DNA of 62,685 nt from positions 1-62,685 of the forward strand of contig JABCTC010000022.1 of assembly GCA_018238545.1 (NCBI GenBank). The letters are read 5' to 3'. The notes below the pieces were generated by a model. The model saw nothing but the letters and a program-made list of their open reading frames with translations. It was not told the origin of the DNA and did no database searches. A program made the position numbers and the translations under genes. Numbering within the stretch: position 1 is the first letter of the stretch; each line of letters opens with the position of its first letter. Below, piece after piece: positions 18,112 through 27,502 of the stretch. The stretch is from Candidatus Heimdallarchaeota archaeon (GTDB taxonomy: Archaea > Asgardarchaeota > Heimdallarchaeia > Heimdallarchaeales > Heimdallarchaeaceae).

Positions 18112-18909
18112 ATGTCGTACACAATGGAAGGGAAAGACAATCATTTCTTCTTAGCTGGTTTAACACATTTTGTTGGTTTTTTAGTATTAACAATAATATC
18201 TATGATTCAGTATTTTGTCTTTTATAGTGGAGGATATGCTTTTGAAAGCTATATCACATTCATATACATTTCAATTTTTGTCGGATTAATCATATCAGTT
18301 ATACTGAACACTATATTGTTTATGGCATTTAATAATTTAAGCTCGATAATGAATTTGAGATCATCTGAATCTACAGAATCTATTGCAAAGCTGTTTCTTG
18401 CGCTGTTGATTTTAATCGGACTAGAGTTCTTATCTTATGCTTTATCCTTCATTTCTTCAATAGACCAATTCATGCAGATAGTGATAGCAATATTATCGTT
18501 TATTTCTGCAATTATCGGATTCTTGGCATTCTTCTTTATATGGAAACTTATACAAAAACAAGAATTGACTGGTACAATAAAGATAGTCTCCTACGCCTTC
18601 CTAATTTATTCCATTACAACTCTTCTCTCGGGGATAACCTCTGGAATTTACATGTTAGGTATAGAGGATATAATGGGTGGCATCATGCCCTTATCAAATG
18701 CTTTTGGAACACTTAACTCTGGAATCTCTCATATTATTGCTTTTATTTATATCTTATTTTCAATAGGATTAGTAAATCAAAATACTGGAATAATAGTGCC
18801 TAAACGAATTCCAGAAAAAGAGATTGATCAAAAGCAGTGTAACAATTGTGGAAACATACTAAGTGGAGATGTAAAATTCTGTGTGAAATGTGGAACGAAA
18901 ATCGAATAG
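18112..18909 (+). CDS. Membrane protein with C-terminal zinc ribbon
   Basis: Six or seven predicted helices occupy residues 10 to about 230. The C terminus is a short zinc ribbon with two CxxC knuckles (QCNNCGN and FCVKCGTK) at residues 242-263, expected in the cytoplasm. The function is unknown. It is one of seven proteins in the window with a C- or N-terminal zinc ribbon, most of them membrane proteins. Confidence 0.7.
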   Translation: MSYTMEGKDNHFFLAGLTHFVGFLVLTIISMIQYFVFYSGGYAFESYITFIYISIFVGLIISVILNTILFMAFNNLSSIMNLRSSESTESIAKLFLALLILIGLEFLSYALSFISSIDQFMQIVIAILSFISAIIGFLAFFFIWKLIQKQELTGTIKIVSYAFLIYSITTLLSGITSGIYMLGIEDIMGGIMPLSNAFGTLNSGISHIIAFIYILFSIGLVNQNTGIIVPKRIPEKEIDQKQCNNCGNILSGDVKFCVKCGTKIE

Positions 18910-18948
18910 TTCCATACACTAATATTTTACCATTATTTCTATATATTA

Positions 18949-19473
18949 TCAAGCTTCATCTGTTTGACTAAGCGTTTTGATTCTCTCTACTCCCTTGTAA
19001 TGATCAATTAGAGGTAGGATTATCTCTGGAAGCGAATCTCTCCAACCGTCTCCTTTTTTCATATTCTCTCTAATTACTTTTCCACTGAAATCTTCTCTAT
19101 TGTTCAAGGGAATCTTTCTCACTTCTTTCTTGCCAAGTTTTGAGAACAATTGTTGAACCAAAGGGTTATTGGTAAAAACAACTTCAAAGGAAGGGACAAG
19201 ATCGATAACATTGGCTGCCCAAATAGTGTTTCTGTTAATGTCTGGAATAGCTGTAATATAAAACAGATTGATATTGAAATGTTCTCTTACAATTGTAGTT
19301 ACCATTTCTAATCTTTCTCCACCTGTGAAAGGATTCTTAAGAGAATAGGCCTTCTCACCACTACCTATTAGGATGATAATCTCGTCGATATCTGTTTGCG
19401 CAAGAATGTACTCTATAGAATAAATGTGACCTTTGTGAGGAGGATTGAATCTGCCAAGATATAAAGCTCTCAT
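18949..19473 (-). CDS. nadM: Nicotinamide-nucleotide adenylyltransferase, archaeal NadM type
   Basis: The 174 residues match archaeal NMNAT. The nucleotidyltransferase motif GRFNPPHKGH is at residues 7-16, and the ISxTxxR-type motif appears as FSGKVIREN near 139-147. It joins NMN and ATP to make NAD+ in the cytosol. The gene is divergent from the AbrB-PhoU gene. Confidence 0.93.
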   Translation of the reverse strand: MRALYLGRFNPPHKGHIYSIEYILAQTDIDEIIILIGSGEKAYSLKNPFTGGERLEMVTTIVREHFNINLFYITAIPDINRNTIWAANVIDLVPSFEVVFTNNPLVQQLFSKLGKKEVRKIPLNNREDFSGKVIRENMKKGDGWRDSLPEIILPLIDHYKGVERIKTLSQTDEA

Positions 19474-19671
19474 TTCAAATAAAAATAAACATTCGAGAAT
19501 ATATGTGTTTGCAATTAATTGCTGTGAATATGAATGTTAGATGCAATCCGTAAAGACAATGTATACTGCTGAACGAGAAATCATTTTTCTATCAACATAT
19601 ATTTTAGTAAAACTATATAGATGCTGATGAAAACTATTATTAACTATATATATTTCTTAAATCTGAGTTTG

Positions 19672-20685
19672 ATGTCTAAAAGCAATAATTATACAAGAAA
19701 AATCCAGAAAACTGGAGGAAGTACTCACATTATAGCATTGCCTGCGGAATGGATTAGAAAGTCTGAACTAGACAAAGGTGATGTTATAAAGATTTTTCCC
19801 CAACCAGATGGTAATCTGCTTCTCAAACCCTTAAGTGATAAAGATTCCAAACAAGGTAAGGAAACTGAAATTGATATTTCAAATGTTGTGGATACAAATC
19901 TAGTAATGAGACTTGTATTAAGTAGGTACATATCAGGATTCCAAATGATAAAAATCTATGATAACAAAGGGATAGATTTGGAGGTTAGATCACAAGTAGG
20001 GCAACTTGTAGCTAATTTAATGGGTGTTGAAATTATTGACGAATCAGATCACTGGTTGGTACTTAAGGATTTGTCTTCCTTACAATCACTTGATTTGAAT
20101 CAACTCATTCGTAGAACTCATGTATTATCTGATAAAATGTTTTCATCTTCAATTGAAGCTTTTCTGAGTTATAACAAAGAAAATGCAGAGCTTATTAAGA
20201 TACAAGAACCATCAGTAGATAGGCTTTATTATCTTGTTTCAAGACAGTTAAATGCAGTCTTATCTGATTTCTCATATTGTTCTTTTCTTGGATTAAAAAT
20301 GATCGAAGTACTTGATTATAATCTAATAATTAAGAGGTTAGAAGCAATTGCTGATCATGCATATAGTACAGCTCTGATGACATTGGAATTAACTGAGAAA
20401 ATTGAAGATAAAAAAGCTGTAAAATACATTTCTGATTTAAGTAATAAAGTGCGTAATAGATACAATAAAGCAATGAACTGCTTTTTCAATGGAAAGGTTG
20501 TTGAAGCAAATGAAATCGCTAATGAGAAAACGGATTTTCATGAAGATGTTCAATCACATTATCGTTACATTTTAAGTCTGGATAAAGAAGTAGCAGTTAA
20601 ACTTATACTATTACTCCGTAGTTTTGAAAGAATTTCTTCCTACGCGGCAGATATAGCAGAAGTAGTGATTAATCGATCTGTGTGA
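19672..20685 (+). CDS. AbrB-PhoU phosphate-uptake regulator
   Basis: The N-terminal ~45 residues form an AbrB/SpoVT-like DNA-binding fold (RKIQKTGGSTHIIALPAEWI, then LDKGDVIKI). Two PhoU-type three-helix bundles follow to residue ~337. This archaeal architecture couples a DNA-binding head to the PhoU sensor and is expected to control the adjacent pst genes. The ATG at 19672 matches the family N terminus; ATGs at 19621 and 19627 would add an unrelated hydrophobic stretch that overlaps the TATA-like region. It converges on the minus-strand phoU-pst operon. Confidence 0.85.
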   Translation: MSKSNNYTRKIQKTGGSTHIIALPAEWIRKSELDKGDVIKIFPQPDGNLLLKPLSDKDSKQGKETEIDISNVVDTNLVMRLVLSRYISGFQMIKIYDNKGIDLEVRSQVGQLVANLMGVEIIDESDHWLVLKDLSSLQSLDLNQLIRRTHVLSDKMFSSSIEAFLSYNKENAELIKIQEPSVDRLYYLVSRQLNAVLSDFSYCSFLGLKMIEVLDYNLIIKRLEAIADHAYSTALMTLELTEKIEDKKAVKYISDLSNKVRNRYNKAMNCFFNGKVVEANEIANEKTDFHEDVQSHYRYILSLDKEVAVKLILLLRSFERISSYAADIAEVVINRSV

Positions 20686-20721
20686 TTTACCTCCCTCCCA
20701 ATACATTTTGTTATACTTATA

Positions 20722-21378
20722 TCACTTAATTATAGTTTTTTCACCACTTTCTTTGTAGAACCATTTCTCGCCTATATTACAGATATGATCACCAACTCTC
20801 TCTAAGTAACGAGCAATACTCAAAAAGGCGAAAGCTTGCTGCATGGTTATCTTTTCATCCCGAAGATCTTCATATAATTTAATAGAAAGTTCCTCATATC
20901 GTGAATCTATGATGTTATCACTTTCTGATAGAACAGAAGCCTTTGAAGGCGTATTTGTATAAATCGAAGTATAGATTTCCTGCATCATGAAGTCTATCAC
21001 CCCTGCAATTTGAATTAATACCCTTCTATAGTCTTCATTATCGATTGGAGTAATTTTTTCGAAATCTTCTAGAGTGTGGAGAATATTTCTGGAAATTCTT
21101 TCGAAATCAGTAAGGAACTTGATTACCGTAATTATGAACCTTAAATCCTTAGCTAAAGGTTGTTGTAAAGACAATAATTCAATACATTTAACCTCTATCT
21201 GGCTGGTTTTTAATCTCACCCCTTTATCAATTATTGCACTTTGTTTTATCTTCCTTTTAATGTGTTTTTTACCATTAATTGACTTAGTAATAAGCTCAAC
21301 ATTATTACTAACTAGACTGTGCAAGCTCAAAACCTCTTCTTTTAAATTATTTAATTGTTGGGTATATTGTTTTCTCAT
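20722..21378 (-). CDS. phoU: PhoU phosphate transport regulator
   Basis: The 218-residue protein has two PhoU helical bundles, with the metal-site pattern seen in the family (FERISRNI in the first bundle, YLERVGDHICNIGE in the second). PhoU links the Pst transporter to control of phosphate uptake. It is the last gene of the minus-strand order pstS, pstCA, pstB, phoU; only six bases separate it from pstB. Confidence 0.9.
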   Translation of the reverse strand: MRKQYTQQLNNLKEEVLSLHSLVSNNVELITKSINGKKHIKRKIKQSAIIDKGVRLKTSQIEVKCIELLSLQQPLAKDLRFIITVIKFLTDFERISRNILHTLEDFEKITPIDNEDYRRVLIQIAGVIDFMMQEIYTSIYTNTPSKASVLSESDNIIDSRYEELSIKLYEDLRDEKITMQQAFAFLSIARYLERVGDHICNIGEKWFYKESGEKTIIK

Positions 21379-21384
21379 TGTTAA

Positions 21385-22227
21385 TCACCCGAACCTCCCA
21401 GTGATGTAATCCTCGGTGAGCTGTTCATCAGGTTTTTCAAATATTTTCTTTGTGTCATTGTATTCTATCAATTCACCCATATACATGAAAGCGGTTTTAT
21501 TGCTTATACGAGCAGCTTGATGCATGGAATGTGTGGCTATGATCACAGTGTAATCTTTTGCTAAATCAACGAGTAAATCTTCAATTACGTTAGTTGAAAT
21601 AGGATCTAGGGATGCACAGGGTTCATCAAATAGTATCATTTCTGGCCACACTGACAATGTTCTGGCAATACATAATCTCTGCTGTTGCCCACCTGATAAC
21701 TGTGTTGCAATATCATCTAACCTTTCGTTAACTTCACTCCACAATCCTGCTCTCTTAAGTGAAAATTCTACAATCTGGTTCAATTGCTTCCTATTTTTAA
21801 TCCCTCGTATTTTGGATCCATATGCAATATTCTTCCGAACAGATTGTGGAAAAGGTGTTGGTTTTTGGAAAACCATTCCAACTTTGGATCTCAATTCTAT
21901 AAGATCAGTAGTTTTGCTTACTATGTTTCTGTTATCAAATATTATCTCTCCTTCATACTTGAATCCTGGAATTTCATCATTCATGCGATTGAATGATCGT
22001 AAAAAAGTACTCTTTCCACAACCTGATGGACCAATCAGCGCAGTTATTTTATTTTTCATAATATCCAAGTTAACATTTTTCACCGCTCTGAGATCGCCGT
22101 AATAAAAATTGAAATTCTTAACTCTTGCAGCTATCTCAGCTGGGATTTTATAATCTCTTTTTTGATTTTGATTATCTTTAATTCTATTTTTAGTTGATAT
22201 TTGCATCTTTTTTTTCTCCTTACTCAT
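21385..22227 (-). CDS. pstB: Phosphate ABC transporter ATPase PstB
   Basis: The 280-residue ATPase carries all canonical motifs: Walker A GPSGCGKST, Q-loop VFQKPTPFP (the proline-rich form typical of PstB), signature LSGGQQQR, Walker B ILFDEP, and H-loop THS. An N-terminal extension of about 30 basic residues precedes the domain. It overlaps the end of the permease gene by eight bases, indicating translational coupling. Its motifs are intact, unlike those of the ATPase pair at 46764-48971. Confidence 0.95.
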   Translation of the reverse strand: MSKEKKKMQISTKNRIKDNQNQKRDYKIPAEIAARVKNFNFYYGDLRAVKNVNLDIMKNKITALIGPSGCGKSTFLRSFNRMNDEIPGFKYEGEIIFDNRNIVSKTTDLIELRSKVGMVFQKPTPFPQSVRKNIAYGSKIRGIKNRKQLNQIVEFSLKRAGLWSEVNERLDDIATQLSGGQQQRLCIARTLSVWPEMILFDEPCASLDPISTNVIEDLLVDLAKDYTVIIATHSMHQAARISNKTAFMYMGELIEYNDTKKIFEKPDEQLTEDYITGRFG

Positions 22228-24391
22228 ATTTTACCTGAAACTTAGATCTCAAAATCTGTCCTATGATGAATAAACCTATAGCTAGCAATAGCAGTATCAA
22301 AGCACAAGTCATAGCCCAACTAAAACTGTTGGGATACAATTTATCAGTAAACAAACCTAGAATGTAAATGTCAAATGGGAGCATTGAAACTCCAGTATTT
22401 ATTAAACTATCTGGAAAGATACTTGGAGAATAAACTGAGGCTGCCACTGTAAGGATTATTGGTGCAGTTTCTCCTATTACTCTAGAAATGGAAAATAGAT
22501 ATCCTGTAACTATTGATGGAAAGGAATATCGCAAATTATGATCTTTAATACTTTCCCACTTTGTAGATCCTAAAGCAAGTGCATTGTGTCTCATGCTGAA
22601 TGGAACCTGCTTGAGAGCTTCTATTGTTGTAGATGTTGCAATTGGTATCATCATAATCATAAGAGTGAAACCTCCAGCTAGAATGCTTTTCCCCCAACCA
22701 AAGATATTAACAAATATTCCCCATCCAAACAACCCTACTACAACACTAGGTATCGTTGAAATGTTTTGTATCCCATTTCTTAAAATATTACAAAACCTGT
22801 TGGTAGGTTTGATATAGAAATACAAATAGATTCCAGCAAATGTGGAGATTGGTAATCCTATCAAAGCAGCAGTTCCAACAACAATAATCGTTCCTATAGC
22901 TGATTTAAGATAACCATAATGACCTGCTTGCATATAGGAATAGGATGGACCTTGTATGAAATCAATTGGCCATAAATTCTGAACTCCATCATACACAACT
23001 ACTCCAAAAACAATTAGAAGAGCACCTATTATCATCCCTAAGAGAAGATAAAAGATTATTTTAAATGTTCTTTCAGTAATCTTCTTTTTCGTTGAGGAGT
23101 TCTTTCTGAACATAGAATAGTAATCTCTTAATTCAGTCTTTGTCTGGTTAATAGTTTCTTCCTTTTCTTGTATTGTATCATCAAAAAAACGTCCTATTTT
23201 CACTTTCGATTTATTTCTAGTATCCATATTCAAGTCTTTGTTTTCCTTTAATGGCACTTTTCTGGTGAAGGTTTTTCGTAATCTCATGGTGAATAGTTTG
23301 AAGTAACCATCATTTTTTGAATGTTTATTCTCTTTAAGTGTCCAATATTCTTTCTTGAACATTCTTGTAATGAATTTGAATGATATTTTTCCTGTAGCAA
23401 TATTTCTACCTATTGTTGTAATGATTAAGGATACAAATAATAATTCTAACCCTAAGAAGAATAGTGCACTCCATTGAGCATCACCAATCACAATATCTCC
23501 CACCTCTCCGGCAATTGCTGAAGGTAAAGCATATATCTCTTGAAATGGATTAAACCAACCCTTATTCAATGCAGGATTATTTGAAACAACCATCAACACT
23601 ACCATTGTTTCACCAATGACTCTACCAAATGCTAAAATTATTGCAGAGATAATTGATGATCTTGCGTGTGGTAACGAAACTTTTGATACAGCTTCCCAAT
23701 TGCTACTTCCTAATGCTAGGGACGCTTTCTTTAAATTGCTAGGAACGGCACTTAAAGCGTCATCTGTAAGACTAGCTATCATTGGTACAGTCATGAATGC
23801 TAAAGTAATAGAAGCTGTAATAGCTACTCTACCAGAGCTAAGTAATTCCTGTAATCCTAAAGCGAAAGAAGTTTGTTGAATTATCATAGCCAGATATCTA
23901 AATGCTATTAATCCCATGATAACAGATGGGATCGCAGAGATGATTTCTATGGTTGGTTTTACTATTTTTTTGGATTTTTGAGGTAAAAATTCTGCCATTA
24001 AAATTCCAATCCCTATTCCAAAAGGTACAGCTATTATTATTGCATAAAATGTTACAATTAAGGAACTTAGTAGAAGATTGAATGCCCCAAAATGCTCTTC
24101 CTTTGGGTTCCAATTATTATCAAATAGAAGTTCTCTTATCTGTCTGAAACTAGTCATAACCGGTAAAGCTTCTATGATTAAGTATAATGTGATAAATAAT
24201 GTCATAAGACTAGCAAAAATTGCCATAATCATAAGAAAATATTTTATTCCTCTGTTCATCTTTCTCCTTAATTCCAATGAAGATGAATCTGAATGTTTAG
24301 ATGTAAATTCTTTGAAGTCATCAGAACTGTCTAAATTAACTACCTCACTTTCTTTGTTTGTTTTGCTATCTGATTTTCTGAATATATGCAT
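22220..24391 (-). CDS. Fused phosphate permease PstC-PstA
   Basis: The single 723-residue chain contains both permease subunits. The PstC half covers residues ~45-335 with its EAA loop at GSSNWEAVSKVSLPHA. A basic linker of ~100 residues follows. The PstA half runs from about 440 to the end, with a second EAA loop at GSTKWESIKDHNLRYS. Each half has about six helices. In most organisms these are separate genes; here a single chain would form the pseudo-dimeric channel for PstB. The gene lies between pstS and pstB and overlaps pstB. Confidence 0.92.
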   Translation of the reverse strand: MHIFRKSDSKTNKESEVVNLDSSDDFKEFTSKHSDSSSLELRRKMNRGIKYFLMIMAIFASLMTLFITLYLIIEALPVMTSFRQIRELLFDNNWNPKEEHFGAFNLLLSSLIVTFYAIIIAVPFGIGIGILMAEFLPQKSKKIVKPTIEIISAIPSVIMGLIAFRYLAMIIQQTSFALGLQELLSSGRVAITASITLAFMTVPMIASLTDDALSAVPSNLKKASLALGSSNWEAVSKVSLPHARSSIISAIILAFGRVIGETMVVLMVVSNNPALNKGWFNPFQEIYALPSAIAGEVGDIVIGDAQWSALFFLGLELLFVSLIITTIGRNIATGKISFKFITRMFKKEYWTLKENKHSKNDGYFKLFTMRLRKTFTRKVPLKENKDLNMDTRNKSKVKIGRFFDDTIQEKEETINQTKTELRDYYSMFRKNSSTKKKITERTFKIIFYLLLGMIIGALLIVFGVVVYDGVQNLWPIDFIQGPSYSYMQAGHYGYLKSAIGTIIVVGTAALIGLPISTFAGIYLYFYIKPTNRFCNILRNGIQNISTIPSVVVGLFGWGIFVNIFGWGKSILAGGFTLMIMMIPIATSTTIEALKQVPFSMRHNALALGSTKWESIKDHNLRYSFPSIVTGYLFSISRVIGETAPIILTVAASVYSPSIFPDSLINTGVSMLPFDIYILGLFTDKLYPNSFSWAMTCALILLLLAIGLFIIGQILRSKFQVKYE

Positions 24392-24467
24392 AATTCTTTC
24401 TCCTTTTGTATATGTCAGCTGTGATGAAGTGAAAACACGAAAAAGAAAAATAAAAGAATGAGGAATA

Positions 24468-25439
24468 TTACTCCTCGTTCTTCTTTTTGTTTCTAATCGC
24501 TAACGCTGTAATACCTATTGCTAATGGAATTGCAATAAACCCCAAAGATGTCGGTAAGCCTTCTGTAGGATTATAATCTTCTGTATATTCTCCAACTGGT
24601 ATGTATCCAGTGTAATAGACAATTGATTGCCCTTCATAAGACATCACAAAATCAATGAATTCTTTTACTAAGCCTGCTGGTTCTCCATCAGTTATCATGT
24701 ATAATGGTCTGCTTATTGGATAAGAACCATCTTTTACAGTTGCAACACTTGGAGCGATAAAAGTTCCTGTTCCATCATCGACGCGAACTGCTTTTATTGT
24801 TTCGTCAACATATCCAAGACCACCATAACCAATGGCATTAATCTCAGTAGCCACAACTTCAAACAGCTGACTTGTAGAAGCATATTGACCATATGCATAA
24901 AGATTAGATGAATTTACTTCTTGTTTTGCTAGAAATGCTTCATTGAAGTAATCATGTGTCCCAGAGTTTTCATCTCTTTCAAGAACCTTTATACCATCTA
25001 GGGTAAGAGAAATTCCCAAATCTGACCATGCCGTAATTGTACCATTGTAGATATCGGTAATTTGTTGTTGTGACAATTGAGCAATAGGATTATCTGGATG
25101 TACAATAATCACTATCCCATCTTTTGCAATTGTGTGTACAATCAGGTCAACATCACTTGAATTTGATTCAAGGATTTCAGATTCCTTTGGATAACGTGAA
25201 GCATCTGCTATGTCACATTGACCATTTATTAAGGCTGCAATGCCAGCTCCTGAACCAGCTCCTCCTACGGTAACTGTTATATCAGTTTTAATTTCTTGAA
25301 ACCTAGCTGCAGCTAAGTTGGCTATAGGATAAACAGTGTTTGATCCTTCAATTACTAATGTCTCTGTAGCTAAAGTGAAATTACTTGTCGCTAAAATTCC
25401 AAGACAGAGTATTCCTAATAATACTGTTTTTTTATTCAT
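24468..25439 (-). CDS. pstS: Phosphate-binding protein PstS, membrane-anchored
   Basis: A signal peptide (residues 1-24) is followed by the phosphate-binding fold: EGSNTVYPI, GGAGSGAGIAAL and RDENSGTHDYF are the P-loop-like ligand segments. A C-terminal helix with a KKKNEE tail anchors the protein on the outer face, replacing the lipoprotein anchor of bacteria. The ATG at 25439 is preferred over the codon at 25448 because it starts directly with MNKK and the hydrophobic core. It is the first gene of the pst-phoU operon, with TATA-like sequences upstream. Confidence 0.93.
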   Translation of the reverse strand: MNKKTVLLGILCLGILATSNFTLATETLVIEGSNTVYPIANLAAARFQEIKTDITVTVGGAGSGAGIAALINGQCDIADASRYPKESEILESNSSDVDLIVHTIAKDGIVIIVHPDNPIAQLSQQQITDIYNGTITAWSDLGISLTLDGIKVLERDENSGTHDYFNEAFLAKQEVNSSNLYAYGQYASTSQLFEVVATEINAIGYGGLGYVDETIKAVRVDDGTGTFIAPSVATVKDGSYPISRPLYMITDGEPAGLVKEFIDFVMSYEGQSIVYYTGYIPVGEYTEDYNPTEGLPTSLGFIAIPLAIGITALAIRNKKKNEE

Positions 25440-25673
25440 TAGTATCAAGATGATAAAGGTTTTAGTTTTTACTTAACAGTTCTCGATATAGTTTATTCTT
25501 ACATATACTTTCTATATATTTTATATAGTTGGGAAGTAAAAAGAAAATATACTATATATACTTCTTATGGAATTGTTAGTTGTATTATTATCCTATTACT
25601 AGAATATTATGAAAACTTGAAATAGGATGATGATTAGTATTATCTGGCAAAGAGGTTAACTGAGGAAAATATT
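25440..25673. promoter_or_regulatory. Divergent promoter region of pst operon and phosphatase gene
   Basis: This AT-rich interval holds several TATA-like runs, notably TCTATATATTTTATATAG at 25511-25528 and ACTATATATACTT at 25551-25563. They can serve the minus-strand pst operon. A specific phosphate-regulon box could not be identified by eye. Confidence 0.4.
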
Positions 25674-26333
25674 GTGGATTTCGAATTAGCTCTAGAAAGT
25701 GTTCAGAACACCATAAACAACTTTAGAGACATGGCTCAGTTTAATCAAACTTATATCAAGCAAAGGATTATTTATCGTTCTGCAACACCTATCCCTTATC
25801 AATCTCCTGAACTTCTATTAAACCTTAAAGGAATTGGAATAAAGAGCATAATTGATCTTCGTTCTTCGGTAGAAATTGGTCATGCTTCTTACAATGATAC
25901 TTTTCTTCACAATTTCAACTATTTCTGGGTTCATTATGATATTTCTATGCCTCCAGAAGTTCTAGTGCAGGCTGGAGTTGATTTATTGCCTTTTTACAAA
26001 CAATTTGTGTGGTATTCCCTCTTTCATAACAAACCCCAAATTCGGAGATTAATCAATGTTATTTCTAGACCTGAAAATATGAATTTTGTTATGCATTGCC
26101 ATGCTGGCAGAGATAGAACAGGAATTTCTTCAGCAATAATTCTGCTTCTTCTAAATGCTCCTGAGGAAAATATTATTCAAGACTATCTTGCTACAGATGA
26201 GTTTACTCAAGCTGAGGATATGGAATTTTTAATAGAACAAGTTGAAAGTGTGGGAGGCATAGAGAAGTATTTGGTTAGTTGTGGGATCGAGCAAAAAACC
26301 TTAGAACGTATTAAGGAAAGGCTTCGTCCATGA
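25674..26333 (+). CDS. Tyrosine-protein phosphatase family protein
   Basis: The 219-residue protein contains the PTP loop HCHAGRDRTG with catalytic Cys142 and Arg148. The earlier IKSIIDLRSSVE segment is typical of the tyrosine/serine phosphatase family (Y_phosphatase3) that acts on phosphotyrosine or phosphoinositide-like substrates. The start is a GTG at 25674. Its stop codon overlaps the ATG of the lipoate ligase gene (ATGA), so the two are cotranscribed. The functional link between them is unclear. Confidence 0.87.
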   Translation: MDFELALESVQNTINNFRDMAQFNQTYIKQRIIYRSATPIPYQSPELLLNLKGIGIKSIIDLRSSVEIGHASYNDTFLHNFNYFWVHYDISMPPEVLVQAGVDLLPFYKQFVWYSLFHNKPQIRRLINVISRPENMNFVMHCHAGRDRTGISSAIILLLLNAPEENIIQDYLATDEFTQAEDMEFLIEQVESVGGIEKYLVSCGIEQKTLERIKERLRP

Positions 26334-27085
26334 AAACAGGCAGAGTTCTAGAAGTAACCTTTGACGATTTACATTACAATCTAGCTTTAGAAGAGTCTAT
26401 CTTCACAAATCTTCCAAATTCCAATTATCAAATGACTATTCGTTTCTGGCAAAATCCCAAGTCTGTTGTTGTAGGAAGGGGGCAGAATCTGAGTCTAGAA
26501 GTTGATACAACTTACTGTATGCTAAATAACATTGAAATCGGACGAAGAATATCTGGCGGGGGAGCTGTTTATCATGATAATGGAAATCTTAACATCAGCT
26601 TCTTTGTTAATAGAAACAACTTTCCAGATTTAGAGAATTCTGACCAACTTGGGGCGTTTTTCACTGAACTAATCATTGATTCTTTAGTCAATCTTGGTTT
26701 TACGGATATCGTTAAAGAAGGTTCTTCTAACATCTTGTACCAAGGTAAAAAATTTTCTGTATCCGATGGTTATTTGAAAAAAGAATGGTACTTGCACCAT
26801 GCTACTCTGCTTTTTGATTCTAATCTCACTCATTTAGAGAGTAGTCTCTTATCAAAAAGGGTTGAATCTACAGATAAGCAGGTAGATAGATACTTTCCAA
26901 CAATCAATCTGCCTATTAAGAATCTTCAAACATTGAAAAAAACTCTCACTAAAAAGTTAGAAGAGAAACTTGACGTTAAATTTGAACAAAACTTTCTTTC
27001 GAATTCTGAGAAAGTGCTAGCAGATAAACTCAAAACTAGCGTTTACAATCAATCTGCTTGGATACGAAATAAGCAAAGAGAGTAA
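26330..27085 (+). CDS. Lipoate-protein ligase A-type protein (catalytic domain only)
   Basis: The biotin/lipoate ligase fold is shown by the lipoyl-AMP binding motif RRISGGGAVYHD at residues 72-83, WQNPKSVVVGRGQN before it, and GKKFSVSDGYLKKEW for the lysine loop. At 251 residues it lacks the C-terminal accessory domain of E. coli LplA, as in archaeal bipartite ligases whose second part (LplB) is a separate gene; none is seen here. It would attach lipoate to carrier domains such as glycine cleavage H protein. Confidence 0.85.
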   Translation: MKTGRVLEVTFDDLHYNLALEESIFTNLPNSNYQMTIRFWQNPKSVVVGRGQNLSLEVDTTYCMLNNIEIGRRISGGGAVYHDNGNLNISFFVNRNNFPDLENSDQLGAFFTELIIDSLVNLGFTDIVKEGSSNILYQGKKFSVSDGYLKKEWYLHHATLLFDSNLTHLESSLLSKRVESTDKQVDRYFPTINLPIKNLQTLKKTLTKKLEEKLDVKFEQNFLSNSEKVLADKLKTSVYNQSAWIRNKQRE

Positions 27086-27144
27086 AAAACCTATTTTGGT
27101 GTATTAGAAAATTTCATAAAGGTCTGAAGTTGTGATGGCTTGAG

Positions 27145-27429
27145 ATGTCTATATTAACTGTTAATAAAGTAAAGCAGAAATATTTCTTTACATCAGAGAT
27201 TGAGGTAAAGCAAGAAGTAAGAGATTTCTCTGGACATTTCACACGATATGATTTAGAATTAAGAGAACTCGAAACTCAAGCTAGGGAATTTCAAAAACTA
27301 GCTGCAAGACTCTTTTATGAAGGACATACTTCTACTTCTAAACAAGTATTGCAAAGAAGAGAAAATATTATCTCCCGAATTGATGAATTACGAGACCTTC
27401 TTATCAATATCAGTTTAAGTCTGAATTAG
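27145..27429 (+). CDS. Small helical protein, unknown
   Basis: The 94-residue protein is rich in charged residues, with a predicted coiled coil from about residue 35 to 90 (ELRELETQAREFQKLAARL). There is no signal peptide or membrane helix. No family was recognised. It follows the lipoate ligase gene by 60 bp and precedes a zinc-ribbon membrane protein. Confidence 0.5.
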   Translation: MSILTVNKVKQKYFFTSEIEVKQEVRDFSGHFTRYDLELRELETQAREFQKLAARLFYEGHTSTSKQVLQRRENIISRIDELRDLLINISLSLN

Positions 27430-27502
27430 TATTTCTAAGCTTTTTATTTGAATAGTTTTATAACTGTGGGTAATATGTTTTACTTTAACAGTAACAATAG
27501 GA

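Noticed and set aside
23898..24113. Minus-strand frame rich in Cys and Asn inside the permease gene
   Set aside because: Out-of-frame shadow of the PstC half; no family match and the PstC-PstA frame is clearly coding.
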